From assembly GCA_013365325.1 (NCBI GenBank), contig JABVXV010000043.1:48489-112488 (forward strand): 64,000 nt of DNA, read 5' to 3'. A program made the translations under genes and the position numbers. Positions within the stretch are counted from its first letter, which is position 1, and each line of letters opens with the position of its first letter. The DNA is from Dipetalonema caudispina. Taxonomy: Eukaryota > Nematoda > Chromadorea > Rhabditida > Onchocercidae. This document shows positions 40,831-55,800 of the stretch, one piece after another. The notes under the pieces are model-generated. The model ran no database searches. It was not told where the DNA came from and worked only from the letters and a program-made list of their open reading frames with translations.

Positions 40831-43800
40831 CTTTCTTACAATTCCGTATATCTCAGAAGTCTGTGATCTTAAAATAAATGAAGAAAAAAAAAAACTTTGT
40901 TTTCATTTCAATGAATTTCAAGAGCCTAAGAGTAACTCTTCACGATAATGAAGGATCTGATTGATTGATTTGTTATCAGTACTAATATTAAATCATTCAT
41001 CTGAACGAAGTTGTCTGACCAAGTGATCAAAAGCATTCAACAATGATTGCGCCATCACAACGATGATAATCTTTCTCTTTTTTTTCCAATTCATTTTTTT
41101 CGTTCTACTCCTTTATTGAGCATCCATCTATCGTCTATTTTCATTTTTTTTTTCTTTTTTTTTTTATGAAAAAAGATTTAATTTGAAGAATAATAAATTC
41201 CCGAGAAACTGTTGCAACTTAGCAAATAATAAAGGAAATAATTATTTGCATATTATAAGGAAAAGGAATTTTAAATAAAAATTCAATAGCAATTTTCAAT
41301 TTTTGATGGTAATGAATTCTTCAAATTTAAACATTGCAGGGTCACAAGCAACATGATCAGCGGGTGAGCCAATCCATCTATCTTATGCTACACTGCTTCG
41401 TGGTTGTTTACTTTTACTGTTTACTGTTTTAACCGTCAAAACATCTAATAAGCTTCTAAAATTCACCCTAGAAATTTCAGTTTTTAAATTCAAAAATTGT
41501 AAAGTGCATTGGTACTCTAATGAACTTAAACCTGAAAATTTCGATCTTTATATTGCTAAATCCGTGAAATAAATATTACCAATTATTAATCGAATTGATT
41601 CCAATGATTTCTTTTTTAAATTTATAGCAAATTCAAAATTTTCGTTTCTCTCATTTCAAAAACTAAGAGGAAAATCGGAAAATATCACGAAGCAGCTTTC
41701 ATCATTCTTTAGAAAAAAGAAAAAAAAAAAATTAAATGGAGCTAAAGCAACAAAAAAAAAAAAAACTATTTTTATAGTGCAGCCCAGCAGCACAAGAAAC
41801 GGCTTGTTGCATTCCGCAATACTGATACAGCGGAAAGCACTGGGAGAAACAATGCCAATCGTCTCGATGAAATTTGCGGAAGTGGAACAGACTGTTATCA
41901 GGTTCCATATTCAAATTATTAGATAATCATCTAATTATCTGAAGTTTATTAATTAAATGAAAATATCATTTTGGAATGTCCTCAAGTTTTGCAACTTTTT
42001 AAAAAATATTACAGTGTCATTATCTATAATATTAGCTGTTAACCATATATACCAATTCTTAAGGCATCCAAATTTTGTTTCTCATTGCTACTTTATTCAT
42101 TCTTAAGATGCAAGAATTCTCAAATTTCTTGGAATTTGAATAAACTTATAAGATTATCAGTGATAAATTTTTAGCCGGTACCACCTGATGGACGCAGTGA
42201 CGATGGTGAACCAATGCTTCTCAGGCTTAATATTGGTGGTACCTCATATCTATTGTTGATAGAAACGATTCTACGGGCAGAACTAACTGGTTTCCTTTCT
42301 AAATTTGTTCAGCTGAATCATAAATCCAGATTGAAGGTTGGTATTTCTCATATATTAAAGAAAAAATTTATGTTTGAAAAATCTTTCCTTCAAAAAAAAA
42401 AGATTAACACAATGTATTTGGAAGATTATTTTGTTTTGAAGAAACATTTCAAACCAAAAACATACTAATTTGATAAGCTTTTACTGTGTGTTATGAAAAA
42501 ATTAGATTACATAAGAAGTGGGTAAATTAGAAAGGATTTCTATCCTGTTGAAAAAAAAAACTCTAAAGTATCTTTATAAAACTTTTTAAATTTAAGAAAT
42601 AATCATAAGTTGGAATTTATAAGTTGGTAAACTTCAAGAAAAGCTGTTAACATAATTAAACGAGAATTAATTCATCTTTTTTCTTCTCCAATTAAGCGAG
42701 ATTTAATCCTTTTCGATGTCTAACTTGTAAGAATGCTAAAATATGAAGTGATTAGAAATTCTTTTCAAATATTTGTTTGCACTAACAAAACCGAAATTAT
42801 ATTTCTTGGGAAAAAAAAGGATAACGGTACTGGGAAGAATTTATGATCTGTACCTCAAAGAATATACCGATAAGAATCTGTTTCATTTTAGGTCGCGGAT
42901 GCATATATAGCATCTGAAGATGCATATTATTTTCAACGATCACCGTATGCATTTGATGCCATATTTCAATATTATGCAACTGGTATTGTGCATAGGCCAC
43001 CAGAAATTTGTCCTGCCGCTTTCTTGTCAGAGTTGGAGTTTTGGGGAATTTCCTATCGATCTATTGGTTCATGTTGTGCTGATGTTGTAGCGCGAGATCG
43101 ATTAGAAGAAAAGGAAGAAGAAAAAGTATATTCCTAATGATTTTCCAGAAATTTGAAGATGAAGTCATAAAATCGAGTTTTTCCAGGTTGATAATGAAAC
43201 TTTCGATAATTTGATGTTCGGAGGAGTAAGGAGGAAGATGTGGACCTTTCTGGAAAGACCTGGTTCGTCTGTTCAAGCTAAAGCATTTGAACTATCCTCA
43301 ACTTTGTTTGTTGCTATATCTGTTATGGGTCTAAGTTTTGGAACTATTCCAGATTTTCAGGTTTGTTTTTACAACTCAAATTTTATATTAAATACTTTTG
43401 TTTGTAAAAAATAGAATAGAAGTACTAATCAGAGTTAAGAGTTCCTTTTGTCATTCATCTATTTAAATAGAGTGTCAAAAAAAAGAAAAATTAAAATGCA
43501 AGAAGATTTAGTACATCCAGAATAAAGTATGACACAAAGTATTTCGAGTTATCAATTATCAATTAACAGTAGTTACTATCATTACCACTGCTTTACAACT
43601 CATTTATCATTTGATGAAATTCTGTCACTAATATTGCTCAGCGTTGATGGAATATTCATATTCCGGATCTTTTGAAATGACCGAAATCATCAATATTTGT
43701 CGGTTCAATATCGTATTGTTCACGATGTTAAAAAGGCTCATGAGAAATACTACAATAAACTGCCTTATTTCCTATCTACTCTTTTAAAACTTTCTTAATC

Positions 43801-46800
43801 TACTTATTTACGCTAATTTCTTCTGATACTAAGATTGGCTTGGAAAATTAAAATTAATCATTTTAGGTGACCCAATATTTGCCTGCTCACAATGAAACAA
43901 TTCTACTTCCGAATGGTACTATAACGGTAGTTGAAAAAATTGAAGAAATGAGAGTTGAACATCAAATTTTTGTATTGACAGAACGTATTTGCATAGCATT
44001 TTTCACTGTCGAATATTGCCTCCGACTATTTGCTGCACCAAGGAAATTTCGTTTTACAGTAAAACCATTAAATATGGTAGATTTAATGGCAATTATTCCA
44101 TTCTATCTCGAATTACTATTAACACTCTGTGGTGTGGATGATAAGAAGTTACGTGATTTACGTTGGGCTTTCTTGGTGGTTCGTATATTACGGGTTCTAC
44201 GAGTGATACGAATTATTAAACTTGGCAGATTTAGTTCCGGTCTACAAACTTTTGGAATGACATTACAAAGGAGTCAAAAACAACTACAAATGATGACAAT
44301 AGTATTGCTCACTGGTGTCGTTTTCTTCTCTACGATGATCTATTTTTTAGAAAAAGATGAAGATGGAACACCATTTACAAGTATACCTGCTGCATATTGG
44401 TGGTGTAAGTTACTTATTACCTTTTATCTGTTTAATTTTAACCATAAATTAATAACTTATTTTTAATCGATTTAGTTTTATCATTCTAAACTTCCATCTT
44501 CTTAATCATTAAAATGACAAGGCTAATCAAAACTATAATGAATTCTGCTTCATCATCCTTATAATTTAAAATATGTTAAGCATAATGAATATAAAAGAAA
44601 AAATGTCATTGAAGATAAAATATATTTTAAATTGATACTACAGGTATTGTAACAATGACAACAGTTGGCTACGGTGATGCCGTCCCTGCAACAACAAGTA
44701 ATTCTTGTTCCAATCATTATCTTACGTTACTTCATATTTTAAATGAAATTTTTTTTTTCAAAAACCCAATGAAAATCATAAATTAATTTATCCATAAGCT
44801 AATAGCTAATTCTTATCAAAATTACAATGAATATCCTTCGTTTGCAGTGGGTAAAATTATTGCATCAGCAGCAATAATGTGTGGTGTATTAGTGCTAGCC
44901 TTACCGATTACAATTATTGTGGACAATTTCATCAAAGTAGCTCAAGATGAGCAGCAAGTGGAGCAACAACGAGTAGATCAAATACGACAGGAACGCAGAA
45001 TACAATCAATGTTAAATAAAGAAACTAGTAATGAAGACTCATAATATTGTAATTCGAATTTACTCATCGCAAACTCATCTCAATCTTTCATTAGTGAAGA
45101 AATTTTCAGTCAAGCTTGACGAAATTCACTTCACTTTCTTTGCTTGCTGTCTTTCTTATCATCTCAAGTGTACATATTTTACAATTGTTGAGATAATTTT
45201 AGTGCCACTGAAGTTGCTATGTGTCAGTTAAATTTCTTCCACAACGTACTTTCAATATTTCTCAATTTCTTTTAATAACACATTAGTTTCCTCGACAGTT
45301 CATTGCAAATTAAAATAAAGTAACTGTGTGAAATTTCTTTTGGAACTACTGAAGAAATTTTGATCCAATGATTCGTTAGAAACTTGAAGGCTTAACAAAA
45401 AAAATTTTCACTCAATTGTAAGACAGGAGGCAATTTACAACACCATTATTACTACGAAGGGCTAGAGTATTGGCATTTTAAATTACAACACTTTACTATT
45501 TCATAATGATAGTTGACTTCCTCATTTTAGTTTTTACAAATCTGTAAAAATTTTTGCTCCTCATTTAATAAAAGTTTTCCATGCAACGATATGACACTGT
45601 TCATTAATTTCCGTTTTGCAGTATCTACTTATCGTTACGACAATACTGCAATAGTTCGATAAAAAAGCCCCAAAAATCCCATAGCCTCAAGCTAAATCAA
45701 CTTAAAACTAAATCAGTATCAGATTCACTAATGACTTAAATGAAGTAAGCTACGGAAAATGCTTTGAAAAATCAGAAACTTTGAAATATCATTTGAAATT
45801 AAGAAAAAAAAAATTAAGGCTTCAAGTTGAAATAGCTACTCTGAATCAAATATACCTATATATGTCAATCAACTTTCCGTTCCCACTTTTTTAAATCTAT
45901 TTCTTTCACAGATATAAATTATTTTGCCTCCTCCTCAATCTCTAACTCTGTGCATTGTCATTAACTAATTTTATAAAAGCCATTTTTTAAATGTTAAAAT
46001 TCCTATTTGTCAAAAATGTGCGGTTTAATCGTACAAATTTGTCAGAATTTAAAAAAGGCTGGAAATCGGATTATCACATTATCACAACACAGGTTGACTA
46101 AAATGCTATTTCAATTTGTTGTGGACGGTTTCACTATCACATGAGATCTGTTATCAGATAATGTTATAAACTGTATGTTGTGCAGCACAATTCAAAAATT
46201 TGACCTAGATCCAATCCGATCCCGCAAATGACACTCGATCTGCGGATATTACTGGAAATTTTAGTTCTTCATCAGAAGAACCAAAGTATCTCAAAGGTCT
46301 TTCTAATAATTCGAGATTGTGTTGAATAGTTTAAAATCATAAAAATGAGTAGGTTATGAGAAGTTCAGTCATAAATTCTATGTTAATTTCAACTTTTTTG
46401 TTACACACAAGTTATTCAGATCTATAAAGGGTTTGTCATGAAATACATCAAAATCACTGATGATGTTATTTCATATTATATCATCTACAAAACTGCTACA
46501 GAGAAGTTCATAAAAAAAGCTAACCAGTGAAAGCGAGTTGTAGTTTGACGTTTTCACCTTTATCGAAAACTTGCGGCTCTTTATACTTGTCAGCATCAAT
46601 TATCATTGGTTCCGATTTCACTTCTACGCTGAATTTATGTTGCGCTTTACCACTTTCATTTTCCACAACAACCTGGAAGAATCTTATGACTGCTAAATTG
46701 GATTATCGAAAAGAAGCAACAAAAATTTTCCGCATACAGACTACAACTTTGATAGGACTAAGATAGTTGACATTTTTCTGCAAAAGGAAAAATTTTTAAG

Positions 46801-49800
46801 ACAAGCTTAATTAATTTTCTATACCAGATAGTCTCCTTCATCATTTTCAGTAAGTTTCTGGATTGTAAGCATCGACTTCTTATCCATTTTTTTTATAGTG
46901 TTATCCATATTATCGAACAGTTCTTCACCGTTTTTATACCAATGAACTTCAGGTATTGGATTAGCAGTAAATTCCACACTGAGTATAAGTTTATCACCCA
47001 GTCGGCCAGTTTCTTTTTCCGGCGCTTTCTTGATTCTCGGCTTTTCAGTTACTGTAATTGAAAATGATTTAAAAAGATTGCAAAATCATTTCAAAAAATG
47101 ACTATGAAAAAAGATTCTTTTCTCCTTTTAAATGTTACAGTCTCATATCAAACCCATCAAAATTATAAAGGCATTTTTTCAACATGGACATTTGAACCTC
47201 TCTTTTTACTTAAATAGTTTCAATCAAAAGTAATTTTACCTAATTTTCGTCAAGTTATATCTAAGTTTATTTTAAATATGATTGCATATTTAAAACAATT
47301 AAGTCAATCATAACCTTTCCATGTATTACAAAAAATCCAATATAGAATAAGTAATCAATCCAAAGATGAAAAATATGAATTAGCATTATTTACCAGCAAC
47401 TTTTATCGGTTGTACAGGTTCTTTATTTTCCAAAGCTGGACCAGTACCGAACGCATTTTCAGCTGCAACACGGAAGTAGTACTTAGCAGTATCAGATAAA
47501 CCAGTTATAGCTGCAGTTGTTGTTGTAGTACGTGTGACAAATGCCCAGCTTGATTTTTTAGCATCACGTTTTTCGATGCAATAGCCGAGCAATTTACTAT
47601 TACCATCTTGTTCTGGCGGATTCCATGCAAGTTTACAAGAATTATTAGTTAAATCAGACGTTTGTAGCGGACCAACTGGAACAGATGGAACTCCTGCAAG
47701 GATAAGATATCATTAATTATTCAATGATTACCTATAGATATTAAAAAATATTAAAAATCGATATCAATTCTGTTCCAGTTTTATTCAACTTTATAATTTC
47801 ATGATTTTCTTGGCTAATTTTCATTCGTATCTCCTGTTGATACTGTTACTTTTCGAAATAATTCTGATATCCAACCAAAAGATTAAATGAAAGTACTCCA
47901 TTATTGAATAAAGCATATTAATAGTAACTACCGTAAGCATGATATGATTCTGCGATTATCAGAAGAATACCGGAAAAGAATCACCGTACAACCATTGTAA
48001 TATTTCTAAGCTAAATAGTTTAACAATACACAATTAACAATACCAACCTTTAACAAGCACTTTAACCTGATCTTCTTGTTTCCCGCATGTATTTTCCACG
48101 ATCAGTTTGTAAAGACCCGAATTATTAACATCTGCCCTTTTGATTGTTAAAATAGCAACACCTTCTTTGAATGTAATGATAGTATTTTCATCTGTCTTTA
48201 ATTCTACGTCATCTTTTAGCCATTTGCAAATTGGCATCGGTAATCCCGTAACATTTGCACGAATTTGCAACATTTCACCAGCTTTTAATCCAATGGTAGT
48301 TTCGTCAAACTCAATTTTTGGCTTATCTAAAACATTAGTTCGAATATTCCCTTCGGTGTTTTTAAGATTTCCCTGAAAACTATACTGTTTAAAAAGGTCG
48401 TGTGTGGCAATTGCTATCTTACTGATTATTCAACTCTCATACTTTCCATATCATCATGACATATATTCAACAAACGGATAACCTGTAACAGTAACATGGA
48501 TTTCAGCAGTTGCTTTCTCCGTCTTTTTCGTTACAATGCAATGATACAATCCTGCCGTCAATTCATCAACATTTTCAAGGCGTAAAACTGATATATTCTT
48601 CGTTGTTTTCACGAGCTTCATATCAACTGCTTTTTTATCTTTCGTCCAAAAACACTTGTCGTAATTACCGCTGATGTCAACGCTCAATTCGAAATTCTTT
48701 GTTCCATAATTAACCGTAACGGAATCATTGAAAGGTTTTACTTCTAATTTTTCTTTTTTCATTGTTTCCTTTTCTTCTCCCTCCTCCTTCTTCATCTCAA
48801 CAGCCAATTCTTGAGAAACTGATTCATCTGATTTCTGTTCTACAGTTTCCTTCGATTCTTGCATGGCTGTTTTCTTCTTTTTCTTCGCTAGTTTTCCGTC
48901 TTCAGTAGTCTTTTCATCTTCTCGCTTTATTTCAGCGATTTCCTTTTCTTCAGTCTTTTTTTCAGAATCTTTTTCAAGTTCGACCTTAACAGTCTCTAAT
49001 GATTCCGCTTTTTTCTCCGGTCTTATTTTCAATTTCTTTTCTAAATGCTTTTTTTCCATTGCCTCTTTAGTTTCTGCTCTCCTACCTTCCGATTTCTCCG
49101 TAGAGGCAGTTTTTTCTTCATCCGACTTTATTTTATGTTTTTCCCTTTCTCCCTCCAGTTCTCGTTCCAGCTGCTTCTCATGTTCAATCTTTTTCTCTTC
49201 AAAATTTTTGGCTACTTCAACTTCACCTTTGGAAATTTTTTCCTTTTCCGCTTCCTTCTTTTTCTTCTCCTGAACTTTTTTCTTAACAACTTTTTTCGGT
49301 CCAACTTTTTCTTCATTTTCCTCTACGACTTTTTCGGAAGGCTTAAATTTATCTTCCATCTCTTCTTCCTGTTTTTCTTCTGGTTTCTTTTTTCTTGTCA
49401 TAGCTTCTGTTTTTGCCTTTTCTTTAGCTTTAACTTCCTCCTCTTCAGGCTTACCCACTGATTTTTCCACTACCTCCATTGTACCACCGCCAATTTTCTC
49501 CTCCTGTTTATCTTTCTTTTTCTTTGCAACTTTTTTACCTATTTTTTCCTGTTTGACATGATCATCTGGTTTTTCAGATTTTTGCTCATCCATCTCTTGT
49601 TGCTTCGCTTCAGTCATCTCAGGAATTTCTTGAAGCATTTCAATAGTCTCACTATCCGGTTGCTTTGCATCTTTCTGAGCAAGAACAACCACTATTTCCG
49701 TTTCCTCACTTGGATTGGACAAATAATGACCTTTCTTTGCAACAATGCGGTACTTGTAACTCGAACTTTCATCGAAAGAATCTTCGAATTTTGGTTCTGC

Positions 49801-52800
49801 TGTTATACCAATCTGTTTCCAATCATTTTCCAATTTTGATCTTTCAACGATGTATTCTTCAGCTTCTTCACTTATCTTCCATGTGATTAGAGCAGTTTGG
49901 CCATCCTCAACAAGTGTTGCTTTTAAACCATTGGGCGCTGAGGGGAGTTTTGTTATTTCCTTCAATTCAGCACTTTCATTCATAGTCACTACGTCAACTA
50001 CATTGCTTGGCGCTCCTTCACCAACCTCATTCACGGCAACAATGCGGAAAGAATAACTTTCGTTCGGATACAGGTCTTCAGTCAGAAATTCGCATTGTTC
50101 CGGTTCACATTTTCCAACATTGCGCCAACGTTTGATATCTAATGCTCTTCTTTCAATGTTATAGTTTATAATTGGAGATCCATTATCTTTTGCTTCCTTC
50201 CATTTGAGCATCACCGAACGACTTGTAATATTAAAAGCTGTCAAATTAAGCGGTTTGGAAGGTACACTAATTACATCCAATTGAATCTCTTCACTTGCGC
50301 TTCCAATTTCGTTTTCTACCACAATTTTTAGCACACCCGAATCTTCCGGAATTACATTTTTGAGACGCAATGACAACTTATTGTCATATGCATGCATACG
50401 AGATCTCATTTCATTGAACGGTTTATCGTTAAGAGTCGTTCTGATATCGACCTCAGGGAATCCATCATAAACGAATTCGATATCAAAATCAGTACCACTG
50501 TGTAATTTCAGTACATTACTTGGTAAATTTTTCAACAACCTGATCATTGGTGGAATTTTAAGCTCTACTTTAGCTGGAGCACTTTCTTCATCCTCACGAA
50601 GTGCTGCTGTATATTCCGCACAGTCATTGAGCTCAAAGTTCATAATCGTTAATGTCGCAACGGTTTCTTCTATATTTATACTAAATTTCTCTTGTCGTGG
50701 CCAAATTTCTTTTCTGTTTTTAAACCATTTCACAGCTTTCACTACTTTGGTAGTTTCGCATTTTAACACAATGGTGGTACCAAATTCAGTAACAATCTGA
50801 TCTTGTGGTCCTCTCTTGATATGTGGCAATTCTTCTGCAAATTTACAATCATTACTTTCAAATAGTTATACTATTAAAATAATGATAAATAGCAACAGTA
50901 ATTTATAAAGAAGTGGATTAGTTACCTTTCACAATTAATTCTGCTTCCGATTGAGTCTTATTATCAATAGTACTACATATATATTTGCCACTGTCTTCAA
51001 CCATTGCGTTTTTTATTGTAAGTTTTCTTTCAGCGCCATCCTCTTTGATCATTATCCGATCATTCGATGATAAAGGTTTTCCATCTTTCAACCAGATAAC
51101 AGAAGCATCAGAATCGGATAGCTCACACGAAAATTCAATTCCTTCTCCTTCGTCAACTTTAAGATATTCGGGGAATGAAGACACAAAATGCGCACGCACT
51201 TCTGCAAGATTTCGGCATTTAGCTCAACTTAAAAAAGACATACAATAATTCGATAAATACAATTCCTCATAGAAAATGTATAATTTAGAATTTTGATAGG
51301 AATTACAAAAATACCTGTGACAGTAACGACGGCTTCTGAATCTACTGAACCAAGATCATTAATAACTTCGCATCTGTACAAACCGGCATCCTCTGTTGTT
51401 GTCTTATGAACCAAAAGAGTGCTCATAAAGCCTTCATTGATAATCTGTAAAATTTATTTCAGTTTTCAAATAATAATTTTAAATTTTTAATAAAAATAAT
51501 ATAAAAAATCTAAGTAAGACATATTGAAAACGGCTTCAAAACTTTACCTTGCTTTCATCTCATTCCTGATAACGTAACCTTCTTAATCATATGCTTACGA
51601 TTTCTGTTTTATATATGTCAATCAAAAACTCTAGAACAACCTCAACATTCTCGTTCGATGGAATGATTTCTTGACCATCCTTATACCAGATGTATTGTGG
51701 AGCAGGTTCACCAGTTGCATGGCATTCTAATTTAAGATCACGTTTACGTGAAACTGAGACATCCTTGATACCTTTTGTTATTTCAGGTTTTTTAGCTGCT
51801 GAAAATATATGAAGTATAGGATGAGGTAAATTCCTTCTATCACTTATTAATAGTCCTAAAACATTCATATCCTCTTAGATGATCATATTTTAAACTTTTA
51901 TTTAATTTGGTCTCATCAAAAAATTTCAAACTTACCAACAACACGTATTGGTATTGTTTCGTCAGAAAATTCACCAACAGTTGGACCGCTTTTTGGCGCA
52001 ACTTTGAACAGATATGATAATCCCTCTCTCAAACCAGTTATATCCGCAGGTGAATGTTCTATTTCCTTCTGTAATGAAAAATTTGTTAGAAAAAAGTTTT
52101 CGATTATATAGCATAGCATCCTTTTGAGAGCTTTGATTATTAATTTGTTTTAATTTACAATTTGTAATAAATAAAACTAATAAATTATTAAAGTGAGAAC
52201 ATTAAATGAGATAAATGATGTACCTCTAACCAAAGTGATGATTTCTCTGACTTGTACATGATAACATACGATGTCACGTTGCATTTCTCACCCGTGACCT
52301 CAATCCATTGCACGCGAACTGCATCTCCACTTACAACTTCAACTGCTGGTAAGTTCAAAATAGGTAATTCTGCTGCAAACAAAAAATTTTTAATTGTTTA
52401 AAATTAGTGCCCAAAATCAAGTATGAATTATCAAGTACACAAACAATCTCAGAAAAACTCATTTTTTTAGGTATTTATGAAGTGTGAAATAAAGATAGTG
52501 CATAGAAATTTCAGAAAGCACAGGAAATTTATGAAGCTACTAGAAAAAACCAAAAAATCGGTGATAATTGTCGACCTGTTTTGAGAATTATCAGCGGTTC
52601 CGATATGATATCAGATTTTGATGTAAGACCAGCTTCATTTGTTGCTTCCATTTTAAATTCATAAGTTGGTCCAACTTCAATATTAGATACAGTGAATTGT
52701 TCAGTGAATATCAGTTCATCATTAACTTTCATCCAGTCACCTTTATCTTTCCGTACGAATATATCATATCCATAAATTGGTGAACCACCGTCCTGCGTTA

Positions 52801-55800
52801 CTCTTGGCCATTTTAATGTACAATTCTAAAAAAAAAATAAAAGCTTAAAATCAACCATAGCATTTATCAGTCATAATGTGAGTATCGGGAGGTAGAAGAT
52901 GACATTTCGAAATTTCAATTACACCATAATTTATCAATTGTTATAATTACTATTATATATTTTTTATATATATTCTTATTGCTTTATTATATATATTTAT
53001 TTTTAAATCGTTGAGATTCCATTTATAAATTGTAAAATCTTACAAAACATCGGCATCAATAAATTACAGAAAAAATCGATATCGATAAATTGCAATCAAT
53101 CAATATTTAGTAGTTTACACGAAGTGATGACTTATACTAAGTGTACAATTTTTTTAGGAAGTAGAAAAAGTGAGGGATAACAAAAAGATATTCTGATAGT
53201 ATGCTATGAATACTTTAAATTTTGTTTAGTACTATTAAAAAAAAAAATGAATTTGAAGGACAAATGTTGCTCACTTGATCGGTGACATTGGTGATGGTTG
53301 GCGGATGTGTCACAGATGGTGCTTCGAATGGAAGACATGTTTGAAACGAAATACCTTCCAGATAATTACCAACTCCATACTTGTTTATGGCTGCTATTCG
53401 AATCATATACGATGTATTCATCTTCAGATCATCCATATAATAATCCATTTCCTCACTTGATACCTAAATTATTATAATTGATTTCGACGACCAATAACGA
53501 ATTGATTTCAATAATTATATAACAACAAACCTGAGCAACCCGATGATAAGACCTTCTTGATTCTTCCCTTTTCTCCACAATATAACCTGTGATCGCACTA
53601 CCACCATCATCGCTTGGAGCATCCCAGTGAACTCTTGCACAACAACTGCTAATATCTGTGATATGCCCATTTTCAGGGGCTTCCGGTACATCTGCAGTTA
53701 TATATAAGCATTACTTTATCTGCAAGACATGAAAGGAAATAAGATTTCCCTCGGAACACTGAAGATATGTTTATGTTGCCAAACAAGTAGTAATTGATCG
53801 TCGAATTAGCTAAGTTAAATTCAAATTTAAATTCAATTTTCACTAATTACAGTGTCCTAAGCATTAGTATAAAACAATGGTTACAAATTGGGTTGAAATA
53901 GGTGGAAAGTAGCATTTTCAAAAGCCTTTCTTTACTTCAATTTCGGTCTTGTATGAAGAAATTTAGAATAAGACGTGGGATTCTGATATTCTTTTTTAAT
54001 TTGACAGCAAGGTATACTCAACATTATACTAATTAAGTAAGATGGTAAAGCTCAAAGAGGAAAACAGATATGAAGTTGATGATGAATATATTTCAAAATT
54101 CAAGGGGAAAGTGAAAGTTTAATATCGACAAGTAAAACATCAATGACAATTTAGTTGATTTTAAGTAAATGTAAAGTCACTATTTTAAAAAAGATTTGAT
54201 GACAGCAAATTACGATGATATAAATAAATAAATAGATTAATTGTATTCATCATGAATGGTTCTGAAAAACCAATTTTGAAGCAACAATAAAAGGATTATT
54301 CTGGAATTTCCTAAAATTTGGAAAACTTTTTTTCGATTGAGGCAAGTCGGAAGTAGCATATTTTTTGATAATTAATATTTAATGGGACTAATTAATAGGA
54401 TCTGTTTTTCACATGACGTGTCACTATGACACTAATTCCACTATCATCACTTATCTGTCCCAAAAGCAAATATATTCTTTGATGAAAAAGTTGTTAATTT
54501 ACAGGTAAACGGTTCGAATGAAGACCAATTTGATTTTTGACTTAAAAAAGAAAAAATGACCTTTGATATTAACCGAAAATGTCTGCGAGACTTCTCCATA
54601 ATCATTTTTGATTTTGATCGTATATTCACCAGCGTCACTTTTGTTCATTTTACGTTTGCAGAAACATACTTTATCATTGAAAATATCCAGCTTTATCTTT
54701 GAACTGCTCGGAATCTTTTCATTGTTAAAAAAACATTCTAACGTCGGTTCCGGTATTGCTTTAAATGGTATTGAAAGTACTAAATTGTCTTGTGATTCCA
54801 GGTCAATCGTTCTTACAGTCGTTTCAGTTTCATGTAGTACCGGTGCTCCTTCAACAGTTAGGATAGTCGATGTTTCTGCAGAATCTACTTTTACTGAATA
54901 ACGACCTGCTTGATCATAAGCTAAGTTCTTCATCAGCAAACTGTAAACGTTGCCTTCAACCTTTATTTCATAATGATCGTTATTTTCGATTAATTGTTCG
55001 TTATTAAAGAACCACTGACAATTTTCTGTTGGATATGATACAGTTATCGATAGTTTTACGAAACCATCCATTTTACCGGTAATCTTACGCGGTAACTTTT
55101 CAATGATTTCAACTGGTACATCCTCAATAACTAAACAACTTTCTGCAGAATGTTCATGAAGATTAGCTGTGACTATCACACCCGTATCTTCTGGAACAAC
55201 ATTTTCAATTTGCAAAATTCTCAGATAACCATCCACAATTTCCGTACATCGTATGTCATCCGTAGCTGGTTTTCCGTTAATTGTCCAGTTAATCTCATCT
55301 TCTTTATTAAAAAGTTCACATTCAATTTTAACCGTATCATTCCGAAATGCCAGAATTTCCTGATCTGGCGGAAGGGCAAAGCCCCTTGAACGTTTATGCA
55401 CTCGTCGTGTGATTGGCGTCTCATCCTTGCGTAACAATGGTATCGTTCCGATGGAGTCTTCCGGCTCAGTTATTTCACTTATCGGAACTGCTGGTATGTT
55501 AATGCTTACATCGATATCAGCATCACTTTCCAGTTTTTCGACTTTTTCATCTTTGAATTCGTTCACTTTGTCCTCTTCTGCATGTTTCTCTTCCACATGC
55601 ACTTCCTGGACCTCATCCGCAATCTTTGCATCCTCATCCATACTCTTCTTTGCTGTTTCTTCTTCAGCCTTAGGCTTCAGCAATGCTTTTTTAGCAACTT
55701 TCTTCCCGGTAGCCTTCTTTTTCGGTTTTCCTTCTTTATCTTCCACAGATTTTTGTTCCTCATCTTCTTGTCCGGAGTCTAACCGTTTCGATACGTCCCC

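Larger units (their letters stand above)
30487..41352. other. Exon-free part of the 16-kb ttn-1 intron
   Basis: About 10.9 kb of very AT-rich sequence with many A or T runs and no exon I can support on either strand. It contains a diverged direct repeat at 35.4/35.8 kb, a 31-nt A run at 37574-37604, a T run near 38891-38917 and a CA repeat at 40618-40668. The portion closest to 41352 is the presumed promoter of the nested channel gene. Confidence 0.6.

Noticed and set aside
48863..49461. Plus-strand frames of ~137 codons, Phe/Ser-rich, looking like membrane proteins
   Set aside because: Again opposite a Lys/Glu-rich segment: TTC and TTT are the complements of GAA and AAA.
51587..51640. Extension of the Ig exon to the GTAAGC donor (adds VLEFLIDIYKTEI)
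   Set aside because: The added hydrophobic residues disrupt the strand D-E region. Ending at GTTGTT gives normal Ig spacing with the next exon (ENVE/IINEGFMSTLLV).
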